Of a stretch of 64,000 nt of DNA, positions 47,817-57,903 are shown one piece after another. A model generated the notes under the pieces. The model was not told the DNA's origin, did not search any database, and was given only the letters and a program-made list of their open reading frames with translations. Positions within the stretch are counted from its first letter, which is position 1. Each line of letters starts with the position of its first letter. A program made the position numbers and the translations under genes. The stretch is from Luminiphilus sp. (lineage in GTDB: Bacteria > Pseudomonadota > Gammaproteobacteria > Pseudomonadales > Halieaceae), in assembly GCA_028117185.1 (NCBI GenBank), contig JAOHHD010000003.1, positions 11,284 through 75,283 of the forward strand, read 5' to 3'.

Positions 47817-49116
47817 GTTTACTCGTCGTCGTAAAAAACTGATGTCCATGATGGATAAAAACAGTATCGCGATCATACCTGGTGCACGGGAGGTGACTCG
47901 CAGTCGAGATACTGAATATCCGTTTCGGCAGAATAGCGATCTCTTTTATTTGACGGGGTTCGAGGAGCCTGATGCGGTGCTGGTGCTCCTGCCCGGTCGC
48001 CGACAGGGTCAGATGATCCTATTTTGTCGCGAGCGCGACCCAGATATGGAACTCTGGAATGGTTATCGATTAGGCCCGGAGGGCGCTATTGCCTACTTGG
48101 GGCTGGATGACGCTTTCCCTATTGATGACCTCGATGAGATTCTTCCCGGTCTCATGGAGGGAACGCATCGGATTTACTACTCAATGGGCCATGACGATCA
48201 TTTTGATCAGCGGGTGATGGGTTGGGTGAACCAGATTCGACGTCTTGTGCGGACCGGCGCAGCACCCCCTGCCGATTTTACTGATTTGGCGTTCCTCCTT
48301 CATGAACAGCGCTTAATCAAGTCCGCTGCTGAACTGCGTGTAATGCGCAAAGCGGGTGAGATCAGCGCCGAAGCGCATATCCGTGCAATGCGCGAGTGTC
48401 GTGCGGGACGATACGAATATCATCTTGAAGCGTCTATCCAACACACTTTTGCGGAGCATGGCGCGCGCTTTCCCGCTTATAACTCGATTGTGGGTTCAGG
48501 CGCTAACGCCTGCGTGTTGCATTACACCGAAAATAACGCGCGCATGCGCGCTGGTGATTTGGTGCTCATTGACGCCGGCTGTGAGTACGAGGGTTATGCA
48601 GCTGATATTACCCGCACATTTCCCGTCAGCGGACAGTTTTCCCCAGAGCAACGGGCCCTCTATGACCTGGTTTTAGCGGCGCAACACGCTGCGATTGCCA
48701 AGGTGAAACCCGGCAACACGTGGAATCAGCCACATGACGCCACCGTGAGAGTGATTACTCGCGGATTGATCAAGTTGGGGTTACTGAAAGGTAAGGAGCG
48801 CGATTTGATCAAATCGGAGGCCTATCGCGATTTTTATATGCACCGTGCCGGCCATTGGTTGGGTCTGGATGTTCACGACGTGGGGGATTATCGCGTAGAT
48901 GGTCGCTGGCGGCAGTTAGAGGTGGGCATGGTTATGACCATCGAGCCTGGTATTTATGTCGCGCCGGATAATACGCGCGTCGCCAAGCGGTGGCGCGGCA
49001 TCGGGGTGCGAATAGAGGATGATGTGGCGGTCACCGAGACAGGGTGCGACGTATTAACTGGAGACGTGCCGACCAATGCCGATGAGATTGAAGCGCTCAT
49101 GTCAGCAGCGCCATGA
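47797..49116 (+). CDS. pepP: Xaa-Pro aminopeptidase
   Basis: A 439-residue M24 metallopeptidase removing N-terminal residues before proline. The metal ligands are in LIDAGCEYEGYAADITRTFP (two Asp), HRAGHWLG (His), IEPGIYV and GIGVRIEDDV (two Glu). It starts at a TTG (47797) with AGGAGG six bases upstream, 20 bases inside the ygfB-like gene. Followed by ubiH with a four-base overlap. Confidence 0.96.
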   Translation: MKITKAEFTRRRKKLMSMMDKNSIAIIPGAREVTRSRDTEYPFRQNSDLFYLTGFEEPDAVLVLLPGRRQGQMILFCRERDPDMELWNGYRLGPEGAIAYLGLDDAFPIDDLDEILPGLMEGTHRIYYSMGHDDHFDQRVMGWVNQIRRLVRTGAAPPADFTDLAFLLHEQRLIKSAAELRVMRKAGEISAEAHIRAMRECRAGRYEYHLEASIQHTFAEHGARFPAYNSIVGSGANACVLHYTENNARMRAGDLVLIDAGCEYEGYAADITRTFPVSGQFSPEQRALYDLVLAAQHAAIAKVKPGNTWNQPHDATVRVITRGLIKLGLLKGKERDLIKSEAYRDFYMHRAGHWLGLDVHDVGDYRVDGRWRQLEVGMVMTIEPGIYVAPDNTRVAKRWRGIGVRIEDDVAVTETGCDVLTGDVPTNADEIEALMSAAP

Positions 49117-50312
49117 CCTCGCATTCGCAGGTACTGATTCTCGGCGGGGGGCTAGCGGGGCTCTCTTTTGCCATTGCGATCGCCTGTAGGAATCCAGATG
49201 TAGACATTGTCTTGCTGGAGGCTAGTCCCTTTCGTTCGGGCTCTCCTAATCCACTCGATACGCGCGGATCGGCGCTCAATTTACACTCTGTGTCATTACT
49301 GGAGTCTTGGAGCGTTTGGTCAGACCTGTGCCCCGCCGCAGGCGCAATACGCGATATCCATGTCTCTCATCGTGGCCATTTTGGTAGCACGGTGATGACG
49401 GCAAGCGAACTTGATGTCTCAGCTTTGGGCTATGTCGTGGAGAATCATGAGCTCGGTCAGCAATTGCTGGCTCGTGCTCAGCAATTGGATATCACTATTC
49501 GATCCCCGGTCCGGTGCAGTGGCCTTCGAACTGAGGCAGGTGCACCGGCGATTGAGACAGAAGAAGGTGAGGTGATTACCGCTGACCTTGTCTTGCTGGC
49601 TGCAGGTGTAGCGCCTGATTGGTTTGCCCAGTTGGGTATCCGCGTCTTGGAGCGACCGACCCCTAATACTGCATTGGTATTCAATGCGCGTTTTCCAGGG
49701 CAACAAAGTGGTCGCGCTTTTGAGCGTTTTACCGAAAATGGTCCATTAGCCGTGCTGCCCTTGCCGACAATTAGCCATGCCGATCAGCGTTATAACGTGG
49801 TGTGGTCGGTGTCCAATAGCGCAGCAACAACGCTTGGCGATCTGGACGATGAGGCTTTTAGAAATCACTTTCAGGATGCATTTGGTTGGCGGTTAGGGCG
49901 CGTTAAGGCCATTGGGCGTCGCAGCCAGTGGCCATTGGTGCGGTTATCGGCGTCAGAGCAGTTCCGCTCGGGCTTTCTCTTGGTTGGTAACGCTGCACAC
50001 ACGCTGCACCCCGTCGCGGGCCAAGGGCTAAATCTCTCCCTGCGGGAGGCCGGCCTGCTAGCACAAGCAATCGCCGATACGCAGCAGCACTCGGCTCCCA
50101 TTGGCTGTGTGCAGAGTTTGAAAACCTATCTCGATCAAGTGTCCCTTGAGCAGCGCTTTGTCGTCGACAGTACCGATGCGTTGGCGACCCTTTTTAACCG
50201 CCGCGGGCCGCTATTGGATGTCCCCCGAGATGCATCACTTGCCCTCTTAGATTTACTGCCAGCAGTCCGGCAACAAGTCGCCAGTGTTGGAACAGGCCGG
50301 CGCTATGCCTGA
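49113..50312 (+). CDS. ubiH: 2-octaprenyl-6-methoxyphenol hydroxylase UbiH
   Basis: A 399-residue FAD monooxygenase of ubiquinone synthesis. ILGGGLAGLSFAIAIA binds FAD at the N-terminus and GNAAHTLHPVAGQGLNLSLREA is the second FAD motif. Its start overlaps the pepP stop and its end overlaps ubiI by eight bases. Named UbiH by order (pepP-ubiH-ubiI); the exact ring position cannot be read from the sequence. Confidence 0.9.
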   Translation: MTSHSQVLILGGGLAGLSFAIAIACRNPDVDIVLLEASPFRSGSPNPLDTRGSALNLHSVSLLESWSVWSDLCPAAGAIRDIHVSHRGHFGSTVMTASELDVSALGYVVENHELGQQLLARAQQLDITIRSPVRCSGLRTEAGAPAIETEEGEVITADLVLLAAGVAPDWFAQLGIRVLERPTPNTALVFNARFPGQQSGRAFERFTENGPLAVLPLPTISHADQRYNVVWSVSNSAATTLGDLDDEAFRNHFQDAFGWRLGRVKAIGRRSQWPLVRLSASEQFRSGFLLVGNAAHTLHPVAGQGLNLSLREAGLLAQAIADTQQHSAPIGCVQSLKTYLDQVSLEQRFVVDSTDALATLFNRRGPLLDVPRDASLALLDLLPAVRQQVASVGTGRRYA

Positions 50313-51510
50313 GCGCCACAGTGAGCGTAACGCGGACGTGCTGATCGTTGGCGCCGGCATTGCCGGACTGTCTTTAGCGATTGCGTTGAGTAAAAGTGAT
50401 TTGAATGTCGTGGTAATCGATGGCGCTGATCGTCCAAAGCCAGTCAATGAGGGCGTTGCATTAGACGACTGGGATCTTAGGGTCAGCGCATTGACACCCA
50501 CTTCCATCCATTTTCTTGAGTCGCTCGGGGTATGGCAGAAGATCCCTAATGAGCGGACGGCGCCTTACGAGAGCATGTGTGTTTGGGATGCCGACGGTAC
50601 TGGTCGAATCACTTTTAATGCAGCTGACATCGGCACATCCTACCTCGGGCACATTGTCGAGAACCGACAAACGGTGCAGGCGTTGATAGAGTGTGTTGAG
50701 GCTTGCAGCCGTGTGGAGCTTCGTTGGCACAGTGCACTGGAATCCATGGCCCGCAGATCGGACGGTTGGTCTGTTCATTGTGCGGGTGAGCAATGCTTCT
50801 CTGTGCAACTCGTTGTTGCGGCTGACGGGGCACGTTCAAAAGTACGTCAGCTGACAGCGCTTCCCACGCGAGACTGGGACTACCATCAGAGTGCGATTGT
50901 TGGCACGGTTGCGCTATCGTCGCCGCATCAACAGACGTGCTGGCAAGCATTTCTGAACAGCGGTCCGTTGGCGTTACTGCCACTGCCCGACCCTGCGAAA
51001 GTAGCACTGGTTTGGTCGCTAGATGAGCGGGATCATGCGGAGGTTGCAGCACTGTCAGATACTGCCTTTGTTCACGCTTTAAATTGTGCGTTGGGGCCAT
51101 TAGCGCCCCAGGCAGAGGCGGTGGGGGCGCGCCTGAGTTTTCCACTGAGACAAAGTCACGCGATCGATTACGTAGATGAGGCGCTCGTATTGGTCGCTGA
51201 TGCGGCACACAGCATTCATCCATTGGCTGGACAAGGCATCAACCTCGGGCTGTCCGATGTGCGCATTTTGGCGCAGGAACTGTTGGCGGGCTGTGCTAGT
51301 GGTCTCACTGTTGCTAGCGCCGTTTCGCTGAAACGTTACCAACGGCAACGTAAGTCGGAAAATCTTGCCATGATGGCGGCGATGGAAGGATTTAAGCGCG
51401 GCTTTGGCAGCCTCCATCCTGTCGCTGTGATACTGCGGAATGTCGGTCTCAATGTTGTTGAGCGCCAGCGTTGGCTCAAGCGATGGTTTATGCGGCAAGC
51501 CATTAATTGA
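50305..51510 (+). CDS. ubiI: UbiI/VisC-type FAD ubiquinone hydroxylase
   Basis: About 401 residues, paralogous to the preceding UbiH. It has LIVGAGIAGLSLAIALS for FAD binding, VAADGARSKVRQL in the middle and LVADAAHSIHPLAGQGINLGL. In E. coli the equivalent position is ubiI (visC). Ring specificity (C5, C1 or C6) is inferred from order alone. The ATG at 50305 lies seven bases before the end of ubiH. Confidence 0.88.
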   Translation: MPERHSERNADVLIVGAGIAGLSLAIALSKSDLNVVVIDGADRPKPVNEGVALDDWDLRVSALTPTSIHFLESLGVWQKIPNERTAPYESMCVWDADGTGRITFNAADIGTSYLGHIVENRQTVQALIECVEACSRVELRWHSALESMARRSDGWSVHCAGEQCFSVQLVVAADGARSKVRQLTALPTRDWDYHQSAIVGTVALSSPHQQTCWQAFLNSGPLALLPLPDPAKVALVWSLDERDHAEVAALSDTAFVHALNCALGPLAPQAEAVGARLSFPLRQSHAIDYVDEALVLVADAAHSIHPLAGQGINLGLSDVRILAQELLAGCASGLTVASAVSLKRYQRQRKSENLAMMAAMEGFKRGFGSLHPVAVILRNVGLNVVERQRWLKRWFMRQAIN

Positions 51511-51636
51511 CCTGACGGGCACAAAAGCTATTGCGCGGGTCACTTGCCTTCAAAAACAGGCTGCTTGCGATTCATGTCTTGCTCGTTTGAGTCTGCCAAA
51601 GCATGTGTTTCATCGTTATTGAGTGAGGAGGTCGTC

Positions 51637-52032
51637 ATGTCTCAGAATCCAATCAACCTTCATTATGCGGCCACCCATGAGTGGGCCCGGTTGGAAGCGG
51701 ATGGCTCTGTGACGGTCGGCATTACTGACCATGCCCAGCAGGCGTTGGGGGATGTCATGTACGTCGAGCTACCCGCGGTGGGAGCCGTCGTTTTGACCGC
51801 GGGGTTCACAGGCATCGTCGAGTCGGTTAAAGCAGCGTCCGATATTTATGCACCGATAGCGGGCACGGTGCTCGCTGTTAATGATGAATTAGCCGATACC
51901 CCCGAGCGCATTAATGAAGACCCCTATGGTGCCGGATGGTTTTATCGCTTGCAGCCAGAAGAACCGCATCAGCTTAACGCCCTCCTGAATGCGGGCGGCT
52001 ACGCCTCCGCAGTAGCGGCAGAGACTCCCTAG
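51637..52032 (+). CDS. gcvH: Glycine cleavage system H protein
   Basis: A 131-residue lipoyl carrier. Lys65 in GIVESVKAASDIYAP is the lipoylation site, preceded by the HEWAR segment of the hybrid-motif fold. GAGGAGG precedes the ATG by nine bases. In E. coli the order is ubiI-gcvT-gcvH-gcvP; here neither gcvT nor gcvP flanks it, so the other components must lie elsewhere or the protein may act as a lipoyl donor. Confidence 0.96.
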   Translation: MSQNPINLHYAATHEWARLEADGSVTVGITDHAQQALGDVMYVELPAVGAVVLTAGFTGIVESVKAASDIYAPIAGTVLAVNDELADTPERINEDPYGAGWFYRLQPEEPHQLNALLNAGGYASAVAAETP

Positions 52033-52048
52033 TTTGTGCTGCCCAGGT

Positions 52049-52711
52049 TTAGGGGCGCAGTGAGAGCACCGTCCAGCCTTGGCGCTCCGCATGCGCTGCC
52101 AGCAAGGGGTCTGGGTCTACCGCAACGGGATGGCCGACCTCACTAAGCAGGGGTAAGTCGTTGTGAGAGTCGGAGTAAAACCACGTGTCCTCATCACCGC
52201 TTGCATCAGTATGGCGGCTGCGCCAAGCGGAAAGGTGTGCGACTTTGCCGGCTTGGAAGCAGGGTTGTCCCTCTGGTTTTCCCGTGTAGCAGCCGTCAAT
52301 CATGCCGACGGCGCTACCCAGCCAGTGCTGAAAGCCAAGGCGTGCGGCGACTGGTTCGGCGACGACGCTGTGCGTGGCGGTCATGAGCAACAGTTGGTCA
52401 CCGGCTACGCGATGATGGTCAATAAGCGCAAACGCCTTGTCCAATAGCATGGGTTCGATACATTCAGCCATAAATTGCCGCTGTAACGCGCGCACGGATG
52501 CCCTGCTTTTGCCCGTGAGGGGAGCGAGTACAAATTGAAGGTAGGCCGTCATATCGAGGCTGCCAGCTTGATAATCCTCGTAAAACCGGTCGTTAGCGCG
52601 CGCAAAGTTTGCCGCGTCTACCAAGCCTTTTTCGACTAAGAACTCCCCCCACCGATGGTCAGAGTCGCCGGCGAGTAACGTATTATCGAGGTCAAAGATA
52701 GCGAGGGCCAT
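52049..52711 (-). CDS. HAD-superfamily IB phosphatase (SerB-like)
   Basis: About 220 residues. The first motif FDLDNTLL supplies D7 and D9, MTATHS motif II, GKPEGQPCFQAGK motif III and FYSDSHNDLPLL motif IV. It belongs to the HAD-IB branch that includes phosphoserine phosphatase, but substrate is unknown. The ATG at 52711 is chosen because FDLDNTLL normally lies within ten residues of the start. It diverges from rppH, a pairing common in Pseudomonas. Confidence 0.88.
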   Translation of the reverse strand: MALAIFDLDNTLLAGDSDHRWGEFLVEKGLVDAANFARANDRFYEDYQAGSLDMTAYLQFVLAPLTGKSRASVRALQRQFMAECIEPMLLDKAFALIDHHRVAGDQLLLMTATHSVVAEPVAARLGFQHWLGSAVGMIDGCYTGKPEGQPCFQAGKVAHLSAWRSRHTDASGDEDTWFYSDSHNDLPLLSEVGHPVAVDPDPLLAAHAERQGWTVLSLRP

Positions 52712-52879
52712 GGCGTTGCTCGGTTGCTCCCAAAAAAATAAGACCTCGTCGGTGAGTCCCGTTGACAGAGGATGTGTGGAAGAATACGGACTGGGGGCCT
52801 GCGTCACAATCCCGTTTGGCTCAACTCATGTGCAACGACTCGGTATCGGATCTTGAATTCAGAAGTAGACAGCGACAGA

Positions 52880-53392
52880 GTGATCGACAAAGACGGCTTT
52901 CGGCCTAATGTCGGCATTGTCATTTGTAATCAAGATGACCAAGTGCTCTGGGGGCGCCGGGTCAATGGCAGGGATTCGTGGCAATTTCCACAAGGTGGGA
53001 TTCATCGAGGAGAAACGCCAGAGGGCGCAATGCACCGCGAGCTGGAGGAAGAGGTCGGGCTCAAGCCAGACATGGTAAAAGTATTAGGACGAACCCAGAG
53101 CTGGTTGCATTATCGACTACCTAAGCGGTTTATTCGCCACTCTGAAGATCCCGTTTGCATCGGCCAGAAACAGGTTTGGTTTTTGATGAGATTAACGGCA
53201 CCCGAGAGCGAGATCAGGCTGGATACGGATGACACCCCAGAATTTGATCACTGGCGCTGGGTGACTTATTGGTATCCCATTTCAGCTGTGGTGGACTTTA
53301 AGCAGGCCGTTTACCGGCAGGCGCTCACGCAACTAGTGGGTCGGCTCAGTCCGCAGCGCAAACACGCTCGTAGACGTCGCGGGGGTCGTTGA
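52880..53392 (+). CDS. rppH: RNA pyrophosphohydrolase RppH
   Basis: About 170 residues of a Nudix enzyme that removes pyrophosphate from mRNA 5' ends, triggering RNase E decay. The Nudix box covers residues 39-61 (G39-G40-I, E45, R53-E54-L, E57-E58, G60). [11 protein letters not shown] marks the family start, so I use the GTG at 52880; the frame is open upstream to 52772 and overlaps the HAD gene. ptsP follows with a one-base overlap. Confidence 0.94.
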   Translation: MIDKDGFRPNVGIVICNQDDQVLWGRRVNGRDSWQFPQGGIHRGETPEGAMHRELEEEVGLKPDMVKVLGRTQSWLHYRLPKRFIRHSEDPVCIGQKQVWFLMRLTAPESEIRLDTDDTPEFDHWRWVTYWYPISAVVDFKQAVYRQALTQLVGRLSPQRKHARRRRGGR

Positions 53393-55668
53393 TGCTCGAA
53401 CTGCTGCGCCGGCTCATTCAGGATGTTAACGATGCTGACTCGCTTGAGGACGCGTTAAATCTGATTGTGGCTCAGGTTAGAGCGGCGATGCGGACTGATG
53501 TCTGTACGATTTATTTGCGCGATAAGGCGAGTCAGAAGTTGATATTTCGGGCCACTGAGGGCCTTAACTCGGACAAAGTAGGGCAGTTTGGATTGGGCTT
53601 CGATGAAGGGTTGGTGGGCTGGGTTGCGACACGCGAGGAGCCGCTCAACCTGGACAATGCGATTGCTCACCCTCAATTTCAGCTGGTAGATGGTTTAGGC
53701 GAGGAGCCGTTTAACGCGTTTTTAGGCGCCCCCATTATCCATCAGCGGGATCTTTTAGGCGTATTGGTGGTGCAGCAGGGTGATCATCGTCGGTTTTCTG
53801 AGGATGAAGAAGCCTTTCTGGTTACCGTTTCCGCCCAGCTCGCTGGGGTGATTGCCCATGCGGAGCTAGCGGGCGCTATTGGACAGACGGTGGCAGTGGC
53901 TGCCGTTACCGAGAGCGCGGCGAGGCTCTCGGGCGTTGCCGCTTGCGCAGGCATTGGCATTGGCACAGCGGCTTGGATTTCGCCAGTAGCTGATTTGCAG
54001 ACGGTGGCGTCGCGTAAAGCAGACGATCGGGTTGCCGAATTACGGGCTTTTCGTGAGGCACTCGCCAGTGTTCGCAGCGATATACAGCAAGTGGCGGACA
54101 ACTTAGTCACAGAGCTGGGACCGGAGGACCATGCGTTATTTGGTGTCTACCTCAGCATTCTTGATGATTCGGTTTTGGGAAGTGAGGTCGCCGCCCTGAT
54201 TAAAGCCGGCGAGTGGGCGCAGGGCGCATTGAGTCAGGTTATGTTGCGTCATATCCGACATTTTGAGCGTTTAGATCACTCTTACCTCCGTGAGCGGGCA
54301 GTTGATGTCCGTGACTTAGGGACTCGTGTGCTGAGTTATCTACAGGACGCCAGTCGCCAGGAGGTGGATTATCCTGCCTCCACTATTCTAGTGGCAGAGG
54401 AGTTAACCGCTGCCACGCTGGGCGAGATTCCCAGGGAGCGGCTCGCCGGCATTGTATCGATGCGAGGAAGTGCCAATAGCCATACCGCGATTTTGGCAAG
54501 AGCCATGGGTATTCCCGCGGTGGTGGGTGTGGAGGATTTGCCGCTCAAGCGACTTCCTGATCAGCGCCTTGTGGTCGACGGTTACAACGGCCGAATCTAT
54601 GTGAATCCCCATAACGACTTGTTAGCGCGCTTTGAAGCACTGCTCGCAGAGGACGAGGCGCTATTTGAGGAGCTCACGCCATTGGCGTCACAGCCTGCGC
54701 AAACCTCAGATGGCAAAATTATCCCCCTCTGGGTCAATACGGGTGTCGCTGCCGATATACAAAGGGCGCGGGAGTTCGGGGCTGAGGGGGTGGGTCTTTA
54801 CCGAACCGAAGTCAGCTTTCTATTACGCGATCGATTCCCGAGTGAGGAGGAGCAGCGTCAGCTGTATCGCGAGCAGTTAGAGGCGTTTCATCCTGCACCT
54901 GTGACGATGCGGACACTCGATATCGGTGGCGATAAAGCCTTGCCGTACTTTCCTATTGAAGAATCAAACCCCTTTTTGGGTTGGCGTGGGATTCGCGTGA
55001 CGCTGGATCATCCCGAAATCTTTCTGACACAGGTGCGCGCCATGCTGAAGGCTAACGAGGGCCTCGATAATTTGCGCATTTTATTACCTATGGTGACTGC
55101 AATTGACGAGCTTCGTTCTGCACGGGCGTTGATTGGCCGATGTCACGATGAAGTAATCAGTGAGGGTTTTACCGCATCTCTGCCCGCCATTGGCGTCATG
55201 ATCGAGGTGCCTGCCGCGGTCTACTTGGCGGGGCCGCTGGCACAAGAGGCCGACTTTTTATCAGTGGGCTCTAATGACCTGACGCAATACTTATTGGCGG
55301 TCGACCGCGGTAATGCCCGCGTTGCAGCCCTTTACCAAGCGCTGCATCCGGCAGTGCTGGCAGCATTCGCCCACATCATCAAAGCCGCGCATAGTGAGAA
55401 AAAATCGGTCAGCATTTGCGGTGAGTTGGCGGGTGACCCTCGCGCTGCGCCATTATTGGTTGCGATGGGGTTCGATCAGCTGTCAATGAACGCGGGAAGC
55501 TTGTCCTTAGTGAAGCGTGTTTTAAGTGCCTTCAGTGCGCTTGAGCTGGCTGATCTGATGGCCACGTTGTTGCCCCTCAGGTCAGCTCAGGAAGTGATGG
55601 CAGCATTAGACTCGGCACTGAGTCAGCGAGGGCTCGATATTTTTCTCAGACGCCGTGGTGACGATTAA
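53392..55668 (+). CDS. ptsP: PEP-protein phosphotransferase PtsP (nitrogen PTS enzyme I)
   Basis: About 758 residues. An N-terminal GAF domain (about 15-160) precedes enzyme I: the phosphorylatable His lies in GSANSHTAILARAMG near residue 365, with the PEP-binding barrel (GEGVGLYRTEVSFLL, SNDLTQYLLAVDR) at the C-terminus. GAF domains sense nitrogen status, linking PEP to regulation rather than sugar uptake. ATG at 53392 overlaps the rppH stop. No ptsO or ptsN is present here. Confidence 0.96.
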   Translation: MLELLRRLIQDVNDADSLEDALNLIVAQVRAAMRTDVCTIYLRDKASQKLIFRATEGLNSDKVGQFGLGFDEGLVGWVATREEPLNLDNAIAHPQFQLVDGLGEEPFNAFLGAPIIHQRDLLGVLVVQQGDHRRFSEDEEAFLVTVSAQLAGVIAHAELAGAIGQTVAVAAVTESAARLSGVAACAGIGIGTAAWISPVADLQTVASRKADDRVAELRAFREALASVRSDIQQVADNLVTELGPEDHALFGVYLSILDDSVLGSEVAALIKAGEWAQGALSQVMLRHIRHFERLDHSYLRERAVDVRDLGTRVLSYLQDASRQEVDYPASTILVAEELTAATLGEIPRERLAGIVSMRGSANSHTAILARAMGIPAVVGVEDLPLKRLPDQRLVVDGYNGRIYVNPHNDLLARFEALLAEDEALFEELTPLASQPAQTSDGKIIPLWVNTGVAADIQRAREFGAEGVGLYRTEVSFLLRDRFPSEEEQRQLYREQLEAFHPAPVTMRTLDIGGDKALPYFPIEESNPFLGWRGIRVTLDHPEIFLTQVRAMLKANEGLDNLRILLPMVTAIDELRSARALIGRCHDEVISEGFTASLPAIGVMIEVPAAVYLAGPLAQEADFLSVGSNDLTQYLLAVDRGNARVAALYQALHPAVLAAFAHIIKAAHSEKKSVSICGELAGDPRAAPLLVAMGFDQLSMNAGSLSLVKRVLSAFSALELADLMATLLPLRSAQEVMAALDSALSQRGLDIFLRRRGDD

Positions 55669-56457
55669 GTGGTGCCCTATCCCAATATTGATCCCGTTGC
55701 GATCGCGTTGGGCCCGATTACCATTCATTGGTATGGCCTGACGTATCTCTGCGGCCTCGGCTTTGCGTGGTGGTTGGCGCGTCATCGAGCGGCACAGCCC
55801 CATGCACCGCTTCAGCGACATCAAGTCGATGACCTCATTTTTTATGCGGCGGTCGGCATCGTGATTGGAGGAAGGCTGGGCTATAGCCTTTTTTACGGAT
55901 TCGATCGTCTTATGGACGATCCGCTTTGGCTGTTTAGGGTCTGGGAAGGCGGCATGGCTTTTCACGGTGGTTTCTTGGGTGTACTGGTGGCGATGACACT
56001 ATTTGCGAGACAGCACCACATTGAGGCAGGGAGGCTGCTGGACTTTGTTGCCCCTCTAGCACCCGTTGGCCTCGCTTTAGGTCGATTGGGTAATTTTATT
56101 GGGCAGGAGCTATGGGGCAGAAGTGCTGACATTCCCTGGGCGATGGTTTTTCCTCGGGATCCACTGGCTTTGGCGCGACACCCGTCGCAGCTCTACCAGT
56201 TTGCACTGGAGGGTTGTATCTTATTCTTCCTGCTCTTATGGTTTAGTAAACAGTCGCGGCCCAAGTGGGCCGTATCCGGTGTTTTTTTGATGGGCTATGG
56301 CCTGTTTCGATTTTTAGCGGAGTTTTTCCGCGAGCCGGACGCCCATATTGGCTTTGATGCCATGGGCTGGATGACGCGAGGCCAGTTATTGTGTGTGCCA
56401 ATGTTGATGGCAGGCTTCTGGTTACTTTATCGGGCTTATCGGCCGACCCATCGATGA
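55669..56457 (+). CDS. lgt: Prolipoprotein diacylglyceryl transferase
   Basis: A 262-residue polytopic inner-membrane enzyme that attaches diacylglycerol to the lipobox Cys, the first step in lipoprotein maturation. [10 protein letters not shown] near residue 100 is the essential HGGL-type motif, and [18 protein letters not shown] the family signature. It starts with GTG directly after the ptsP stop and ends 7 bases before thyA. Confidence 0.95.
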   Translation: MVPYPNIDPVAIALGPITIHWYGLTYLCGLGFAWWLARHRAAQPHAPLQRHQVDDLIFYAAVGIVIGGRLGYSLFYGFDRLMDDPLWLFRVWEGGMAFHGGFLGVLVAMTLFARQHHIEAGRLLDFVAPLAPVGLALGRLGNFIGQELWGRSADIPWAMVFPRDPLALARHPSQLYQFALEGCILFFLLLWFSKQSRPKWAVSGVFLMGYGLFRFLAEFFREPDAHIGFDAMGWMTRGQLLCVPMLMAGFWLLYRAYRPTHR

Positions 56458-56464
56458 GGATAGC

Positions 56465-57298
56465 ATGCAGGCGTATCTTGACTTATTAAACGATATTCGC
56501 GATCACGGGATTGATCGTGGCGATCGCACCGGCACGGGCACTCGGTCCGTGTTTGGTCGTCAGCTTCGCTTTGATCTTACGCGGGGCTTCCCGCTTCTCA
56601 CCACCAAAAAAGTGCATTTTAAAAGTGTCGTGAACGAACTGATTTGGTTTCTGAGCGGCGACACTAACACGCAGTGGCTGCGCGAAAATGGCGTGCGTAT
56701 TTGGGATGAGTGGGCAACCGAGGACGGGGAGCTTGGACCGCTCTACGGCGCGCAGTGGCATGCATGGCCTACCCGCGACGGCGGTAGTATTAATCAAATC
56801 GACTACGTGGTGGATTGTCTGCTGCATCGGCCTGACAGCCGCCGCATCTTGTTTCACGCTTGGAACGTCGAATATTTGCCTGACGAGACGATCAGCCCAC
56901 AGGATAATGTTCGAGCCGGTAAAATGGCGCTACCGCCTTGCCATCTTCTCTATCAATTCTATGTCGCCAACAAAACACTCTCTGCGCAGCTCTATATTCG
57001 CTCAAGCGATGCGTTTTTAGGGCTACCTTTCAATATTGCGTCGGTGGCGTTGCTGACTCACATGTTGTCACAGCAATGTGACTTAATACCGGGAGAGGTG
57101 GTGATTACGCTGGGCGACGCTCATCTCTACAGCAATCACAGTGAGCAGGTAGCGACGCAGCTTGATCGCGTGCCTGGGGTTTGCCCGTCATTGCACATTT
57201 TGCGCCGCCCAGAGTCTATTTATGGGTACCACTTTGACGATTTTGAGCTCGTGGGCTATGACCCCGCGCCGAATATACCGGCACCGGTGGCGATCTGA
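56465..57298 (+). CDS. thyA: Thymidylate synthase
   Basis: A 277-residue homodimeric enzyme converting dUMP to dTMP with methylene-[15 protein letters not shown] and the catalytic [12 protein letters not shown] (Cys in PPC) are clear, with [14 protein letters not shown] after. Length is about ten residues above the E. coli form. Its stop overlaps the folA ATG by one base, so folate recycling is coupled. Confidence 0.97.
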   Translation: MQAYLDLLNDIRDHGIDRGDRTGTGTRSVFGRQLRFDLTRGFPLLTTKKVHFKSVVNELIWFLSGDTNTQWLRENGVRIWDEWATEDGELGPLYGAQWHAWPTRDGGSINQIDYVVDCLLHRPDSRRILFHAWNVEYLPDETISPQDNVRAGKMALPPCHLLYQFYVANKTLSAQLYIRSSDAFLGLPFNIASVALLTHMLSQQCDLIPGEVVITLGDAHLYSNHSEQVATQLDRVPGVCPSLHILRRPESIYGYHFDDFELVGYDPAPNIPAPVAI

Positions 57299-57846
57299 TG
57301 ACAGGATCTCGTGAAGATAACGATATTCCCGTGGTCTTGGTGCTCGCGGCGGCTGAAAATGGCGTGATCGGACGGGGAGACGCGTTACCGTGGGATTTAC
57401 CCGATGATTTGCGCCATTTTAAGCGGACAACATTGGGGCGACCTATCATTATGGGGCGCAAAACGTTTGATAGCGTCGGTTTTCCGCTGCCTGGCCGATC
57501 CAATATTGTGGTCACTCGGGACCCGAGTTGGCACCATGACGGCGTGACAACCTGTCATAACATTTCAGACGCCTTGGAGCGCGCATTCGATCAGGCCCTC
57601 ATTGATGGCGCTGACGCGGCTATGGTAGTGGGAGGCGCTGAAATATACCGACTGGCATTACCGAGAGCCGATAAAGTGGTTTTAACGCGGGTTCATGGTG
57701 CGGTTGATGGCGACGTAGTATTTGATCTTGATCTTTTAGCGCAGTGGCGCGAGATCGCGCAAACTGCTTATGACGTTGCAGATGGCAATAGTCATGCCTT
57801 CACAATTGTTGAGTTAGCGCCGCCGCATGACACTGCTGCACGATAG
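57298..57846 (+). CDS. folA: Dihydrofolate reductase
   Basis: A 182-residue NADPH enzyme regenerating tetrahydrofolate after thyA. It has VLVLAAAENGVIGRGDALPWDLPDDL near the N-terminus, TTLGRPIIMGRKTFDS in the middle and VVGGAEIYRLALPRADKVVLTRV further on. Last gene of rppH-ptsP-lgt-thyA-folA; the TonB operon begins 171 bases later. Confidence 0.96.
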   Translation: MTGSREDNDIPVVLVLAAAENGVIGRGDALPWDLPDDLRHFKRTTLGRPIIMGRKTFDSVGFPLPGRSNIVVTRDPSWHHDGVTTCHNISDALERAFDQALIDGADAAMVVGGAEIYRLALPRADKVVLTRVHGAVDGDVVFDLDLLAQWREIAQTAYDVADGNSHAFTIVELAPPHDTAAR

Positions 57847-57855
57847 GGGCTGTTG

Positions 57856-57868
57856 GCAAATAATTTGC
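57856..57868. repeat. 13-bp palindrome downstream of folA
   Basis: GCAAAT and ATTTGC flank a single A, a perfect 13-base palindrome 9 bases after the folA stop. It could be a weak terminator element or an operator for the TonB operon. It does not match the Fur box consensus. Confidence 0.45.
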
Positions 57869-57893
57869 GTTGGCGAAACGGACAGGTTAAATT

Positions 57894-57903
57894 CCCCCCC
57901 CCC
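57894..57903 (+). repeat. Ten-cytosine homopolymer upstream of the TonB operon
   Basis: Ten consecutive C bases, 114 bases before the DUF3450 start and just ahead of an AT-rich stretch with TATTAT at 57921-57926. Such a run is prone to length change by slippage, which could alter promoter spacing. It may equally be a sequencing-sensitive homopolymer, so its length should be checked. Confidence 0.75.

Noticed and set aside
50615..51223. A 202-codon minus-strand frame inside ubiI
   Set aside because: It is antisense to a clear FAD hydroxylase and is low-complexity in a way typical of shadow frames.
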